Shown here one piece after another: positions 17,907 through 27,014 of a stretch of 64,000 bases of DNA (positions are counted from its first letter, which is position 1; every line of letters begins with the position of its first letter). Both the position numbers and the translations under genes were made by a program. The notes under the pieces are model-generated. The model did no database searches and was not told the DNA's origin. It saw only the letters and a program-made list of their open reading frames with translations. Source of the DNA: Gammaproteobacteria bacterium (GTDB lineage: Bacteria > Pseudomonadota > Gammaproteobacteria > Pseudomonadales > Azotimanducaceae); contig JAPOYV010000072.1 in NCBI GenBank assembly GCA_026706385.1, positions 1 to 64,000 of the forward strand, given 5' to 3'.

Positions 17907-18644
17907 TTACGGCGTCGGCGTTTCGACTGAGTCCAGCACGACGTTCACCTCGCCGCCGCCGAATGTGTCGGGCAGGGTCGTTCGGCTCTGCACCGTGTGG
18001 TGCGGGGGAGAGCGGGTGACCCAGTAGAGCCCCGGTGTTCCCGTGGACTCCGGGTCGTTGATTTCCAGGCGGTAGGTCTCGAACGTCCCGGCCGGGGTCG
18101 CGGTGCTCTCGGTCTGCGTGACGACCACGCGCCACCGTCTCTCCATCTGCATGGTCGGTTCGAATGTGGTTAGCTCGACCGTGGAACCGGGTGTCAGCGG
18201 CAGGACGGCCAGGACGCTCTCCATGTGACCGATGGCCGGCGCGCTCAAGGGGACGTCGATCGGGACGTGTTGGCCGTCCGGGAACGACGCTTGGCCTTGC
18301 ACGGCGCTGTCGGTGTAGTCCATCGCGAGCCGCACGCCGGCCTGTTCCACGGTCCGGTGAACTGGCAGCAGGTCGTCGCGCCTCAAGTAGATGTCCTCGA
18401 CCATCCGGCCAAGCGACGAGTCGTTGACCACGTGCACGAGCCAGACGTCGTGCCTATCGCGGGTCGTGCGGGTCCACGACGTGCTGGTTGTCATGTCGAC
18501 GGTTTCTTCTGGGAGCTCGACGGCCATGCGATAGGTTCTGGTCTGCTCCGTCAGCTTCGTGCCGTCGACCGCCGGATTGGCGGCTGCGGCGATGGTGAAC
18601 GCGGCGGCGGAAAGAGGCAGCAGGCGCCGGGTCGTTGGTCTCAT
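17907..18644 (-). CDS. Secreted protein of unknown function
   Basis: The 245-residue product begins with a signal peptide (RRLLPLSAAAFTIAAAANPA). The start at 18644 is chosen because AAAGGAGG lies 8-9 bases upstream. The mature part is rich in beta-strand-like Thr/Val alternation and contains TPAGTFETYRLEI near the C-terminal third, a segment resembling the 'AGTF..YR' strand of DUF3108-like periplasmic proteins, but this is not a firm family call. It is alone on the minus strand between clpB and exbB. The 232 bp to the exbB start (18645-18876) must hold divergent promoters; none is clear. Confidence 0.7.
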   Translation of the reverse strand: MRPTTRRLLPLSAAAFTIAAAANPAVDGTKLTEQTRTYRMAVELPEETVDMTTSTSWTRTTRDRHDVWLVHVVNDSSLGRMVEDIYLRRDDLLPVHRTVEQAGVRLAMDYTDSAVQGQASFPDGQHVPIDVPLSAPAIGHMESVLAVLPLTPGSTVELTTFEPTMQMERRWRVVVTQTESTATPAGTFETYRLEINDPESTGTPGLYWVTRSPPHHTVQSRTTLPDTFGGGEVNVVLDSVETPTP

Positions 18645-18876
18645 GGCCAAGCCTCCTTTGTCCCATGCCGTAACCGGCAACGTTGGAACAGCTTGGGAGT
18701 CTGGCTGAGTTCACGCGCTCGCGGCAAGCCCTCGAACTGTCCAACGCGAAGTGAGGGTGAAGCACAGAGGCGATTCCAACGGCTCATTGGACAGCGGGGC
18801 CTAACGGCCTCGAGCCGCGCTTCGTGCGGACGTGCTACGGTACGTGGCGGAACCACCATGCGGGGGGTCGCGAGAC

Positions 18877-19482
18877 ATGGTCGACTTCCTCCAAGCTGGC
18901 GGTTGGCTCATGGTGCCGCTGGCGGTGGCCAGCGTGGTCGCGCTGGCGATCTGCATCGAGCGCGCCTGGTCGCTGCGCCGCGCTCGCATCGTGCCGTCAC
19001 ACCTGTTGGCCGACATCGCCGCTCATGTCCGTGGCGACGACATGGCCCAAGCGCGTTCCCTGTGCACGGCGAGCGCACTGGGTCGTATCCTGCTTGCTGG
19101 TTTCGACAGCGCATCGCGGGGTCGGGACGCCGTGCGGGAAGCGATGGAGGACGCGGCGGGCGCGGTTGTGCACGACCTCGAACGGTACCTCACGGCGCTC
19201 GGCACGATTGCCTCGATTAGCCCGTTGCTCGGCCTGCTGGGCACGGTGATCGGCATGATCCGCGTCTTCGCCGCGTTGATGCGCGACCAATCCGCCGAGG
19301 TGACGGTGTTGGCGGGTGGCATTTCGGAAGCGCTGGTCACCACGGCCGCGGGCTTGACGGTGGCGATTCCTGCGCTCATGTTTCACCGCTACCTGTTGCG
19401 CAAAGTCGACGATCTCACGGTGGAGATGGAGCATCATGCCACGCGTTTCGCGGATCTCCTGCATCCCGAGCCACGGTCGTGA
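18877..19482 (+). CDS. exbB: MotA/TolQ/ExbB proton channel family protein
   Basis: The 201-residue product has the ExbB/TolQ layout: one N-terminal helix (WLMVPLAVASVVALAICIE), a cytoplasmic loop, and two C-terminal helices with GTIASISPLLGLLGTVIGMI and TTAAGLTVAIPALMFHRYL. With ExbD it converts the proton gradient into mechanical work on an outer-membrane partner. The equivalent position in Pseudomonas holds exbB2. There is no tonB gene here, so the partner is unknown. The ATG at 18877 is preferred; an open frame extends to 18832. The stop overlaps the exbD GTG start (GTGA). Confidence 0.85.
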   Translation: MVDFLQAGGWLMVPLAVASVVALAICIERAWSLRRARIVPSHLLADIAAHVRGDDMAQARSLCTASALGRILLAGFDSASRGRDAVREAMEDAAGAVVHDLERYLTALGTIASISPLLGLLGTVIGMIRVFAALMRDQSAEVTVLAGGISEALVTTAAGLTVAIPALMFHRYLLRKVDDLTVEMEHHATRFADLLHPEPRS

Positions 19483-19913
19483 AGTTCTCCCGTCGCCGTC
19501 GCCCGGGCCGCGGTGCCAGCACGGTCGAACTGACCCCGCTGATCGACGTCGTCTTCCTGTTGTTGATCTTCTTCATGGTGTCGACGACGTTCAAGCGCGA
19601 GTCGGCGCTGGCCGTCGAACTGCCCGACGCCCAGGGCGCGCCCCGCGAAAGTGCCGCGGCGGAGATCACGGTGCGGGTCGGCGCGTCGGGCTCGGTCGCG
19701 GTCAACGACGAGCTCCTCCCCGACGGCGAGGTGGGCACCGTGGCCGCTGCATTGGATAGAGCGTCCGGGGCGCGTGTCGTGGTTGCGGCCGATGCGGCCG
19801 CCCGGCACGATGCCGTGGTGCGCGTATTGGATGCCGCGGGCCGCAGCGGCTTGACCGAGGTCCGCATCCTGACGGCACGCAAAGCGGTAGAGGATCACGA
19901 TGGCGGAGGCTGA
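19479..19913 (+). CDS. exbD: Biopolymer transporter ExbD/TolR family protein
   Basis: The 144-residue product has the short basic cytoplasmic N-terminus, the single helix with the essential membrane aspartate (ELTPLIDVVFLLLIFFMVST), and a periplasmic domain, as in ExbD and TolR. It pairs with the preceding ExbB. Its GTG start overlaps the exbB stop, and its 3' end overlaps the next gene by 14 bp. Confidence 0.88.
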   Translation: MKFSRRRRPGRGASTVELTPLIDVVFLLLIFFMVSTTFKRESALAVELPDAQGAPRESAAAEITVRVGASGSVAVNDELLPDGEVGTVAAALDRASGARVVVAADAAARHDAVVRVLDAAGRSGLTEVRILTARKAVEDHDGGG

Positions 19914-22791
19914 GCGCGCGACCCCGCCCGAGGCGGTCTCGGCCGACGATGGCGACGGTCCGCAGGCGGTGCGCGCGACGAGCGACTGGCAGACCTATCG
20001 GCGGCTGTTCGGCTACGTGACCGACCAACTCGGTTGGTTCCTCCTGGCGTTGCTCGGGTTCCTGCTCACGGCTGCCGGCGAGGTGGGATTCGTGAGGGTG
20101 TTCGGCATCATCATCGATGAGGTCGAGTACCCCATGCCCGCGTACATCTGGCAGTTCCCGCTGCTGATGCTCAGCCTCGCCCTGGTCCGCGCCTTCGGCA
20201 CCGTGACGGGCGAATACACGCTCGCGCGCGTTTCCTTTCGGGCGGTCCACGTCATCCGTGCGCAGTTGTTCGAGCGTCTGCTTTTGTTGCCGAGCAAGTT
20301 CTACGACGAAAGCGCGCGGGGGCAGCTGGTCTCCAGGCTGACGTTCACGACGGCGCAGTTGCGCGACACCACCACCGATGCTCTGAAGATCGTGATCTCC
20401 GACGGGCTCAAGGTGATCGTCTGCTTGAGCGCCATGTTCATCTCCAACTGGATGCTGACGCTGATTTTCCTCGTGGTCTCGCCTCTCGTGGGATTGATAG
20501 TGCGCTACGCGTCGCGCCGCTTCCGGCGCTTGAGCACGCGCATCCAGAGTTCCATGGGCGACGTGACCCACGTCGCCGCCGAGGCGGTCGCGGGCTACCG
20601 CGAAGTCAAGATTTTCCACGGCGAGGCCTACGAGCAGATGCGCTTCGGCGCCGCCAGCGAGCGCAATCGGCGCCAGAACCTGAAGATGACCGCCACCAAG
20701 GCGAGCAGCGCGCAAGTGATCCAATGCATCGTCGCGGCGGCACTGGCGGTGCTCGTGGGGCTCATCTTCAGGCCCGATATTGGCGGCGGCATGTCGCCCG
20801 GAGACTTGGCCGCCTATCTGGGTTTCGCCGGCCTGCTCGCCAATCCCATCAAGAAACTCTCCGACGTCAACGCGCGTCTGCAACGCGGGCTCGCCGCGGC
20901 GACGGAGATCTTCGAGCAACTCGACGTCCCGGCGGAGGCGGATGCCGGCGATGTCGAGGTGGACCGTGTGGCGGGCGAGATCACCTTCGAGCATGTCTCC
21001 TTCGCCTACGATCCGTCCCGTCCAGCCGTGCTCGACGACGTCTCCTTCACGATCCGTGCCGGCCAGACCGTCGCCTTGGTGGGCAAGTCCGGGGCCGGCA
21101 AGTCGACATTGGCGAGCCTGATCGCGCGGTTCTACGAGCCGACGAGCGGCCGAATCCTGCTTGACGGGAAACCACTCGGCGAGTATCGCCTCGCCAGCCT
21201 GCGCCGGCAGATCGCGCTGGTGTCGCAGGACGTGACGTTGTTCAACGATACGCTGGCAAGCAATATCGCCTACGGCGGGCTCGCCGGCGCGAGTCGGGAC
21301 GCCGTCGCGACCGCCGCGCGGCGCGCCCACGCGGACGAGTTCATCCGCGCCATGCCGCACGGGATCGACACGGTGGTGGGCGATGACGGCGTCCTCCTTT
21401 CGGGGGGGCAACGGCAACGCGTCGCCATCGCGCGGGCGCTCCTGAAGGACGCGCCCGTGTTGATCCTTGACGAGGCCACGTCATCCTTGGACGCGCACTC
21501 TGAACGCCATGTGCAGGCGGCGCTGGAAGAGGTCATGCGCGGCCGCACGACGATCCTGATCGCGCATCGCCTGTCCACCGTGGAGAAGGCCGATGTGATC
21601 GCGGTGGTCGAGGACGGTGCCGTCATCGAGACCGGAACGCACGGGGACTTGATGGCTGCGGGAGGCGTCTACGCCGATCTATACCGTTCCCAGTTCGACA
21701 ACGGCGATGCCCCGGCGCCGCCAGCGCCACGGCGTCGCGTGCCGGCGGTCCTCCCGGTCCCGACGCCTCGGTTCGGGGGCATCGTCGATGCCTGGTACAG
21801 CGACCGGTTCTGGCCGCGGCTACTGTCGCCCATCGCCGCCGTGGTCGCGTGGTTCGCCGAGCGCCGTCGGCGCCGATTCCTCACCGGCCGGGCGAGGGCC
21901 TGGCAGGCCCCGGTGCCCGTGATCGTCGTCGGCAACGTGACCGTGGGCGGCACCGGCAAGACACCGCTAGTGATCTGGCTCGCACGCTGGCTCATGAATC
22001 GGGGCCTGGCCGTGGGGGTGGTGTCCCGCGGCTACGGCGGTCGCGCATCGTATCCGCTCGTCGTCGATGCGACGACGCCGGCGACCCAGTGCGGCGACGA
22101 GGCCGGCATGATCGCGCGTCGCACCGGCTGCCCCGTAGTAGTCGATCCGGATCGCCCACGGGCCGTGCGGCAACTGCTCGGGACCGCCGAAGTGGACGTG
22201 GTGGTGGCCGACGACGGATTGCAGCACTACGCCTTGCGACGCGACGTGGAAATCGCTGTGGTGGACGGGGCACGCGGGGTCGGCAACGGGCTTTGCCTGC
22301 CCGCGGGGCCGTTGCGCGAGCCAGTATTGCGACTGCGCGACTGTCATTGGGTGGTCGCCAACGGCGCGGCATGCGGGCTTGCCGAGCGGGAGTCCGTGAT
22401 GGCGGCTGAAGCGACGGGTTTCGTGAACCTGGCGAGCGGCGAGCGTGTCGAGCCCGACGACTTCGTGGCGCGCTTCGACTCCGTGGTCGCCGTCGCCGGC
22501 ATCGGCAACCCGAGGCGGTTCCAAGGGACCCTGGAAGCAATCGGCTTGGACGCCACCTTGCGCGCGTTCCCGGACCACCACGTGTTCTCCGCCGAGGACG
22601 TGGCCGTCGCTGACGGGCAGGTCGTAGTTGTCACGGAAAAGGACGGTGAGAAGCTCAAGACGTTCGACGCGTCCGCAGTCATCCATTGCTGGTACCTCGA
22701 GATCGACGTGGGCTTCGCGGGACCTGTGGACGACTTCCTTGAGGAGCTTCTTACCGAGCGCGGTGTCTTTCGCCAGACCGCGACCGCATAG
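19900..22791 (+). CDS. msbA-lpxK: MsbA-LpxK fusion: lipid A ABC flippase joined to tetraacyldisaccharide 4'-kinase
   Basis: One uninterrupted frame encodes 963 residues. Residues 1 to about 600 are MsbA: about six membrane helices, then Walker A (GKSGAGKSTLASL), signature (LSGGQRQRVAIARALL), Walker B (VLILDEATSSLD) and H-loop (IAHRLST). Residues about 600-627 are a Pro/Arg linker. Residues about 628-963 are a complete LpxK: a membrane-proximal N-terminus, P-loop VGNVTVGGTGKTPLV, VVSRGYGG, ADDGLQHYAL, PAGPLREP and VVTEKDGEKL. LpxK phosphorylates the lipid A precursor; MsbA flips the acylated lipid A-core. The genes are usually separate neighbours. An in-frame GTG in the linker could allow separate LpxK, but it has no ribosome site. 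The start overlaps exbD by 14 bp. Confidence 0.9.
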   Translation: MAEAERATPPEAVSADDGDGPQAVRATSDWQTYRRLFGYVTDQLGWFLLALLGFLLTAAGEVGFVRVFGIIIDEVEYPMPAYIWQFPLLMLSLALVRAFGTVTGEYTLARVSFRAVHVIRAQLFERLLLLPSKFYDESARGQLVSRLTFTTAQLRDTTTDALKIVISDGLKVIVCLSAMFISNWMLTLIFLVVSPLVGLIVRYASRRFRRLSTRIQSSMGDVTHVAAEAVAGYREVKIFHGEAYEQMRFGAASERNRRQNLKMTATKASSAQVIQCIVAAALAVLVGLIFRPDIGGGMSPGDLAAYLGFAGLLANPIKKLSDVNARLQRGLAAATEIFEQLDVPAEADAGDVEVDRVAGEITFEHVSFAYDPSRPAVLDDVSFTIRAGQTVALVGKSGAGKSTLASLIARFYEPTSGRILLDGKPLGEYRLASLRRQIALVSQDVTLFNDTLASNIAYGGLAGASRDAVATAARRAHADEFIRAMPHGIDTVVGDDGVLLSGGQRQRVAIARALLKDAPVLILDEATSSLDAHSERHVQAALEEVMRGRTTILIAHRLSTVEKADVIAVVEDGAVIETGTHGDLMAAGGVYADLYRSQFDNGDAPAPPAPRRRVPAVLPVPTPRFGGIVDAWYSDRFWPRLLSPIAAVVAWFAERRRRRFLTGRARAWQAPVPVIVVGNVTVGGTGKTPLVIWLARWLMNRGLAVGVVSRGYGGRASYPLVVDATTPATQCGDEAGMIARRTGCPVVVDPDRPRAVRQLLGTAEVDVVVADDGLQHYALRRDVEIAVVDGARGVGNGLCLPAGPLREPVLRLRDCHWVVANGAACGLAERESVMAAEATGFVNLASGERVEPDDFVARFDSVVAVAGIGNPRRFQGTLEAIGLDATLRAFPDHHVFSAEDVAVADGQVVVVTEKDGEKLKTFDASAVIHCWYLEIDVGFAGPVDDFLEELLTERGVFRQTATA

Positions 22792-22794
22792 ACG

Positions 22795-23562
22795 GTGGGC
22801 GTGCGCTTCTCCGTCGTCATTCCTGCGCGCTACGCCTCGACGCGACTGCCCGGCAAGCCGCTCTTGGACATTGCCGGGAAGGCCATGGTGGTGCGCGTCG
22901 CGGAACGGGCATTGGCGTCGGCCGCCGAGAACGTGGTGGTTGCCACCGACGATGCCCGCGTGCTCGACGCTCTCGGCGCGACGCCCGCCGCCGCGGTGAT
23001 GACGCGGGACGACCACCCGACGGGTTCCGACCGGGTGATGGAAGTCGTCGAACTGCAAGGCTGGGCCGACGACGACGTCGTCGTCAATGTGCAGGGCGAC
23101 GAACCGCTCATCCCACCGACGGTGATCGACCAGGTGGCGGGGCTCCTGCGAGACGGTTCGTGCGGCGTCGCGACCCTCTACGAGCCCATCACCCGCGGCG
23201 AGGACGTCTTCGACCCGAACATCGTGAAGGTTGTCGTCAACCGTTTTGGCCGGGCAATCTACTTCTCACGTGCGCCGATGCCCTGGTGGCGGGACGGCTT
23301 CGCGACCGACGTGCCGGACATCGCCGGTAGGGGGCCGGGCTGGAAACGCCACATCGGCATCTACGCCTACCGCGTGGCGGCGCTCCGGGAATTCGTCCAT
23401 TGGCCACCCAGCCCTTTGGAGGAGACCGAAGCCTTGGAGCAGCTGCGCCTGCTCGACCATGGCCGCGCCATCGCCGTCGCGGAAGCCGTCGCGCCGGTGC
23501 CCGGCGGTGTCGATACGCCCGGAGATCTCGAGAGGGTGTGTGGGGCCTTGTCATCCCACTGA
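22795..23562 (+). CDS. kdsB: 3-deoxy-manno-octulosonate cytidylyltransferase (CMP-Kdo synthetase)
   Basis: KdsB activates Kdo with CTP for transfer onto lipid A. The 255-residue product has the family signature FSVVIPARYASTRLPGKPL, VVVNVQGDEPLIPP for the nucleotide and metal site, FSRAPMPW and IGIYAYRVAALREF. The start is a GTG at 22795 or 22801, a few bases after the lpxK stop. In Pseudomonas a Trm112-like gene lies between lpxK and kdsB; there is no room for it here. It converges with the PQQ dehydrogenase gene. Confidence 0.93.
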   Translation: MGVRFSVVIPARYASTRLPGKPLLDIAGKAMVVRVAERALASAAENVVVATDDARVLDALGATPAAAVMTRDDHPTGSDRVMEVVELQGWADDDVVVNVQGDEPLIPPTVIDQVAGLLRDGSCGVATLYEPITRGEDVFDPNIVKVVVNRFGRAIYFSRAPMPWWRDGFATDVPDIAGRGPGWKRHIGIYAYRVAALREFVHWPPSPLEETEALEQLRLLDHGRAIAVAEAVAPVPGGVDTPGDLERVCGALSSH

Positions 23563-23597
23563 CCGGCCTCGCCTCGACTGTTCATTGCGCGTGTGTC

Positions 23598-25052
23598 TCA
23601 GTCTGCTGCGGCCACCAGTTTGCGCACCCAGCCATCGCCCTTGGTCAACAGGTAGATCTCGCCGTCGGCATCGATCCCGAGGCGCAGGTCGGCGCGCATG
23701 TCCCCATGGTAGGTGTTGTCGAACCCGGCAACCTCGAGCAAGTCGCGTTCTTCGCCGTCGAAGACAAGCCTGAGCTCCTCGATGTCGGCCGGGTTGCCGG
23801 GCTCGAGGCCGTCGGTGTCGATGGCGAAAAGCCGGCCGAGCGTGATGTCGGCGAAGACGTATTTGCCCTTGAGGGCGTCGATGGCGTCGCCCTGGTAGAC
23901 GTAGCCGCTGCCGATCGCATAGCCCTCGCCGTGGTCGTACTGCGCCACGGGATAGACGAACGGGCCGTCGTCCTCGGGCAGCGGGTAGACCTGGCCGATC
24001 CGCATCGTGCCGAGCCCGTAGGCGGTGGCGAAGGTGCCCTCGCGGATCCGCCAGCCGTAGTTGCCACCGGCGATGCCCAGGTTGACCTCTTCGACCTGGT
24101 CTTGGCCGATGTCGTTGATGTAGACGCGCCCGTCCGGTCCCCACGAGAAGTGTTGCGGGTGACGCAAGCCGTAGGCCCAGATTTCGGGTGCGGCGTCGGA
24201 GTTGTCGAGGAACGGGTTGTCGCCGGGAATGCCGTAAGCGGCTTCGCCTTGGCCGCCCAAGGGATCGATGCGGATGATCGCCCCGAGCAGGGTTGTTGGG
24301 TTCTGCCCATGCTCATGGGGGTCGTTGGCACCGCCGCCATCGCCGAGGCAGGCGTAGAGCATGCCGTAGTCCGGCGAGCCCTCCGTGGCGGTCGGGTTGA
24401 AGGCCAGCGTGCCGACGTTGTGCGTGGGCGAGAACTGCGGCACGCGTAGAAGCTCGCGCATGGTGCCTTCGAAGACGTCGGCACTCGGGGTGGCCGTGGT
24501 CCACTCGCTGATCACGCTCTCCTGGTGGCCGCTGATGTAGGTCATCAGGGGGTTGGCAGGCGCGTCGCCCACGGCCTTCTTCGCGCCGCTGAAGCCGACG
24601 TAGAGCTTGCCGAAACCGGGCTTGCCGGCGTTCGCGAAGTCGGGATGGAATGCGAAGCCCAAGAGGCCGGACTCGTTCGGAAACGCCACGTTGAAGAAGT
24701 CGACGTCGCGCGTCCGCAAATCGAGGTAGGTGCTCACCGAACTGCCGTCGGACGACGCGACATACAACAGTCCGCGCACGTCGCTGAACATGACGCGACC
24801 CGACCCGTCGGGGATCGGCTTGAGGTACTGGAGCCGGGCGTGGGCCTTGTTGGTACCAACCGGTTGCGCCGGATCGGTGGTCATCGGCGCCCGCACGAAC
24901 GGAACGACGGCCACGCGGATGTCGCCCTTCTCGATCGTCGTGGCGATGGGGTCGGCCAACGGCGTGGGCTCGGCGGCGCTGGCGGCTGCGGCCGGTACCA
25001 GTGCGAACAGTGCGAGCGCGGTGATTCGACGTGGGGACGGGGTCGAGAGCAT
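23598..25052 (-). CDS. PQQ-dependent sugar dehydrogenase (glucose/sorbosone dehydrogenase family)
   Basis: The 484-residue product starts with a signal peptide (ITALALFALVPAAAASAA) and then a six-bladed beta-propeller of the soluble GSDH type. Landmarks include GLLGFAFHPDF, LLYACLGDGGGANDPHEHGQ, IRIDPLGG, WAYGLRHPQHFSW and NYGWRIREGTF. Family members oxidise sugars or other carbonyl/alcohol substrates with PQQ in the periplasm; the natural substrate is unknown. Compared with minimal GSDH proteins it has a longer region near residues 150-200. The ATG at 25052 has AGGAA upstream and directly precedes the signal peptide. The gene is separate from kdsB (convergent) and about 95 bp from the fabY end. 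Confidence 0.8.
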   Translation of the reverse strand: MLSTPSPRRITALALFALVPAAAASAAEPTPLADPIATTIEKGDIRVAVVPFVRAPMTTDPAQPVGTNKAHARLQYLKPIPDGSGRVMFSDVRGLLYVASSDGSSVSTYLDLRTRDVDFFNVAFPNESGLLGFAFHPDFANAGKPGFGKLYVGFSGAKKAVGDAPANPLMTYISGHQESVISEWTTATPSADVFEGTMRELLRVPQFSPTHNVGTLAFNPTATEGSPDYGMLYACLGDGGGANDPHEHGQNPTTLLGAIIRIDPLGGQGEAAYGIPGDNPFLDNSDAAPEIWAYGLRHPQHFSWGPDGRVYINDIGQDQVEEVNLGIAGGNYGWRIREGTFATAYGLGTMRIGQVYPLPEDDGPFVYPVAQYDHGEGYAIGSGYVYQGDAIDALKGKYVFADITLGRLFAIDTDGLEPGNPADIEELRLVFDGEERDLLEVAGFDNTYHGDMRADLRLGIDADGEIYLLTKGDGWVRKLVAAAD

Positions 25053-25148
25053 GAGGCGAAGTTCCTGTGCAGCGGGGCCAGCCGCCAATTCTGGCACACA
25101 CGGGCGGCTGATCTGCACCGCGCTCCGGGCGGCCGGCGCACCTCGGTG

Positions 25149-26993
25149 TCAAGCGAAGGGGTTGTCGAACTCCAGCGAAACCGCGTTGTCGTGGCCGGGC
25201 ACGCGAATGCCGTGCGCTGTGATCTCGAGATCCGTGCCCTCGAGTACCCCTTCGCCGTAACGGTAGATGGTCTCGGCATCCCCGCGCGTCGCGGCTGCGT
25301 CGTAGTCGAGCGCGGCGGTCCGCACGCCCTCGTTACGGCGCGCGTGCTTGGCCATCGCGGCCTTACCGTGGCGAGCGGCCATGATCTCGCGGGCAACGTG
25401 GGGCGCGAGCAGTAGCCCCGTGGCGTTGTTGCCACCGAAGCCCTTGGAATTCACCAGGGCCATGTCGACCGCCGCAGGATCCACCTCGATGTGTTCCGGG
25501 CCGATCCGCAAATGACTGTGGTGGACGTCCTCGGCCGGCTCGTCGATCGTGGCGATCCCCGGGATCCACCCGTACTGCCAGGTGCCGAGGGCGGACGTGG
25601 TCTGATCGCCCGACGCCGGGGCGAGCGTGTGTCCCAAGTACGCCTTCACGGCGGCGACGTTCCAGCGCTCGATGCCGAAGGTCTTCGCCATCTCGTTCAG
25701 GATGTGCGACTCGGTGACGCGGTTCTGCGGCGTGCCGGTGCCATGGGCGTGTACGTAGGACCGTTCCCGCACGGCGTCCTCGCCAAGAATCGCGCGTCCG
25801 AGGCCGAGTGCCTTGGCCACAGTGACATAGTTGCCGACCCCCGGCCCGGGGATCGACTTCTTGAAACCGTCGGCGTTGACGAAGACGTCCGCCACCGCGC
25901 CGTGGATGTCGGCACCGAGTTCGACCGCGAGCGCATCGTCCGTGAGCACCATGTAGACGCCGGCCTCGGCGAGGGTGAACCCGCAGTTCTCGGCGAACGG
26001 CCGGCATGCGCGGCGATTGTCCACCTCGGCGGCACCGTCTATGGCCATCAGGGCTTCGTCTTCGGCGAGCGCGCCCATGGTGCGGTAGGCCTCGACGACC
26101 TCCGGCAGGATGGGCGCCTCCGAACCGCCGATGACGGCGACGCGGCAGCGTCCGGCGCGGATATCGTGCACGGCGTTGCGCAGGTTGTAGAGGAACGTCG
26201 CGCAGGCGCCGATGACACCGCCGGTGGCACCGACGCTGCCGATCACGTACGCGTTGACGAAATCGATCGGCATCTCGCACAGGCCGAGCGCGGCCTGCTT
26301 CGACGTTGGCCGGCGGCCCATCAACGGTGCCTGCATCATGCCGCCGTTGCTGTTGTTGTCGAGCTGGCCCATCGCGCTGCCGGCGTACGCCGCGAACTGG
26401 TCGGGGCCGACGTGCCGGCGCAGTTCGTCCCAGGGGATCCCTACCGACTGCACCGCGTCGGAGGCGCCGTAGACGGACAGTTGCAGCCCGCGTGGGTGGC
26501 TGCGCGCCGCGTACAGGCGACCCGGTTCGAAGCCCGACGGGGCCTGGCCCGCAGACGTCACGCGCGACACGCGCCGGTCGGGAATAAGCACGGCCGTCCG
26601 CCGCGTCGTGACTTCGACCCGGCCGTCCTCGCGCCTGACCGTCGTCCAGCCGTCAGGCAGTTCGTCGGGGACTTCCCGGGCACGCAAGGTGAAGCTCAAG
26701 GTGCCGTCGTCGTCCACCGGCGTCAGGTGTGCGGCGCGCTGCCAGCGGATGCGCTCGGGATCGAAACACTCGATGCGCCGAATCAGGGTGTGATCGCGCA
26801 TGTGCTGGCGTAGCCCCTCGTCGCGCGAGTCGCCTTCGACGTTCATCAGCGTTGCGAGGCTTAAGTAGGTGTCGTCCGCCGATGCCTGGTCGATCGCGTC
26901 GATCACGGTGCGGCGGTAAGCGTGGTGGAAGGACACGCGGCCTGCGGGGTTGACTCCGCCAAAGCCGACGATGACCGGAAGCGGCGCGCCCAT
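25149..26993 (-). CDS. fabY: Beta-ketoacyl synthase of the FabY type
   Basis: FabY of Pseudomonas aeruginosa condenses acetyl-CoA with malonyl-ACP to start fatty-acid synthesis in place of FabH. The 614-residue product is close to FabY in length and far longer than FabB or FabF (about 410). The thiolase-fold active site reads GACATFLYN with the nucleophile at C264, HAHGTGT with H417, and KAYLGHTLAPA with H455, a Cys-His-His triad. About 190 N-terminal residues precede the synthase core. It follows the thiolase gene by 21 bp with a good GAGGTAGG ribosome site. A different ketosynthase role, such as in a specialised lipid, cannot be excluded. Confidence 0.75.
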   Translation of the reverse strand: MGAPLPVIVGFGGVNPAGRVSFHHAYRRTVIDAIDQASADDTYLSLATLMNVEGDSRDEGLRQHMRDHTLIRRIECFDPERIRWQRAAHLTPVDDDGTLSFTLRAREVPDELPDGWTTVRREDGRVEVTTRRTAVLIPDRRVSRVTSAGQAPSGFEPGRLYAARSHPRGLQLSVYGASDAVQSVGIPWDELRRHVGPDQFAAYAGSAMGQLDNNSNGGMMQAPLMGRRPTSKQAALGLCEMPIDFVNAYVIGSVGATGGVIGACATFLYNLRNAVHDIRAGRCRVAVIGGSEAPILPEVVEAYRTMGALAEDEALMAIDGAAEVDNRRACRPFAENCGFTLAEAGVYMVLTDDALAVELGADIHGAVADVFVNADGFKKSIPGPGVGNYVTVAKALGLGRAILGEDAVRERSYVHAHGTGTPQNRVTESHILNEMAKTFGIERWNVAAVKAYLGHTLAPASGDQTTSALGTWQYGWIPGIATIDEPAEDVHHSHLRIGPEHIEVDPAAVDMALVNSKGFGGNNATGLLLAPHVAREIMAARHGKAAMAKHARRNEGVRTAALDYDAAATRGDAETIYRYGEGVLEGTDLEITAHGIRVPGHDNAVSLEFDNPFA

Positions 26994-27014
26994 CGTGCCT
27001 ACCTCGCGCTCGCG

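Noticed and set aside
19702-21417. Long antisense frame over exbD-msbA (571 codons)
   Set aside because: High-GC shadow of a well-supported ABC transporter; product is Arg/His/Glu-rich without a recognisable fold.
21735-21790. Internal GTG start giving a separate LpxK
   Set aside because: No ribosome site precedes it, so the fused product is the simpler reading, though not excluded.
25491-26813. 440-codon plus-strand frame over fabY
   Set aside because: Mirror of the FabY coding strand; composition typical of antisense GC-rich frames and no family motif.
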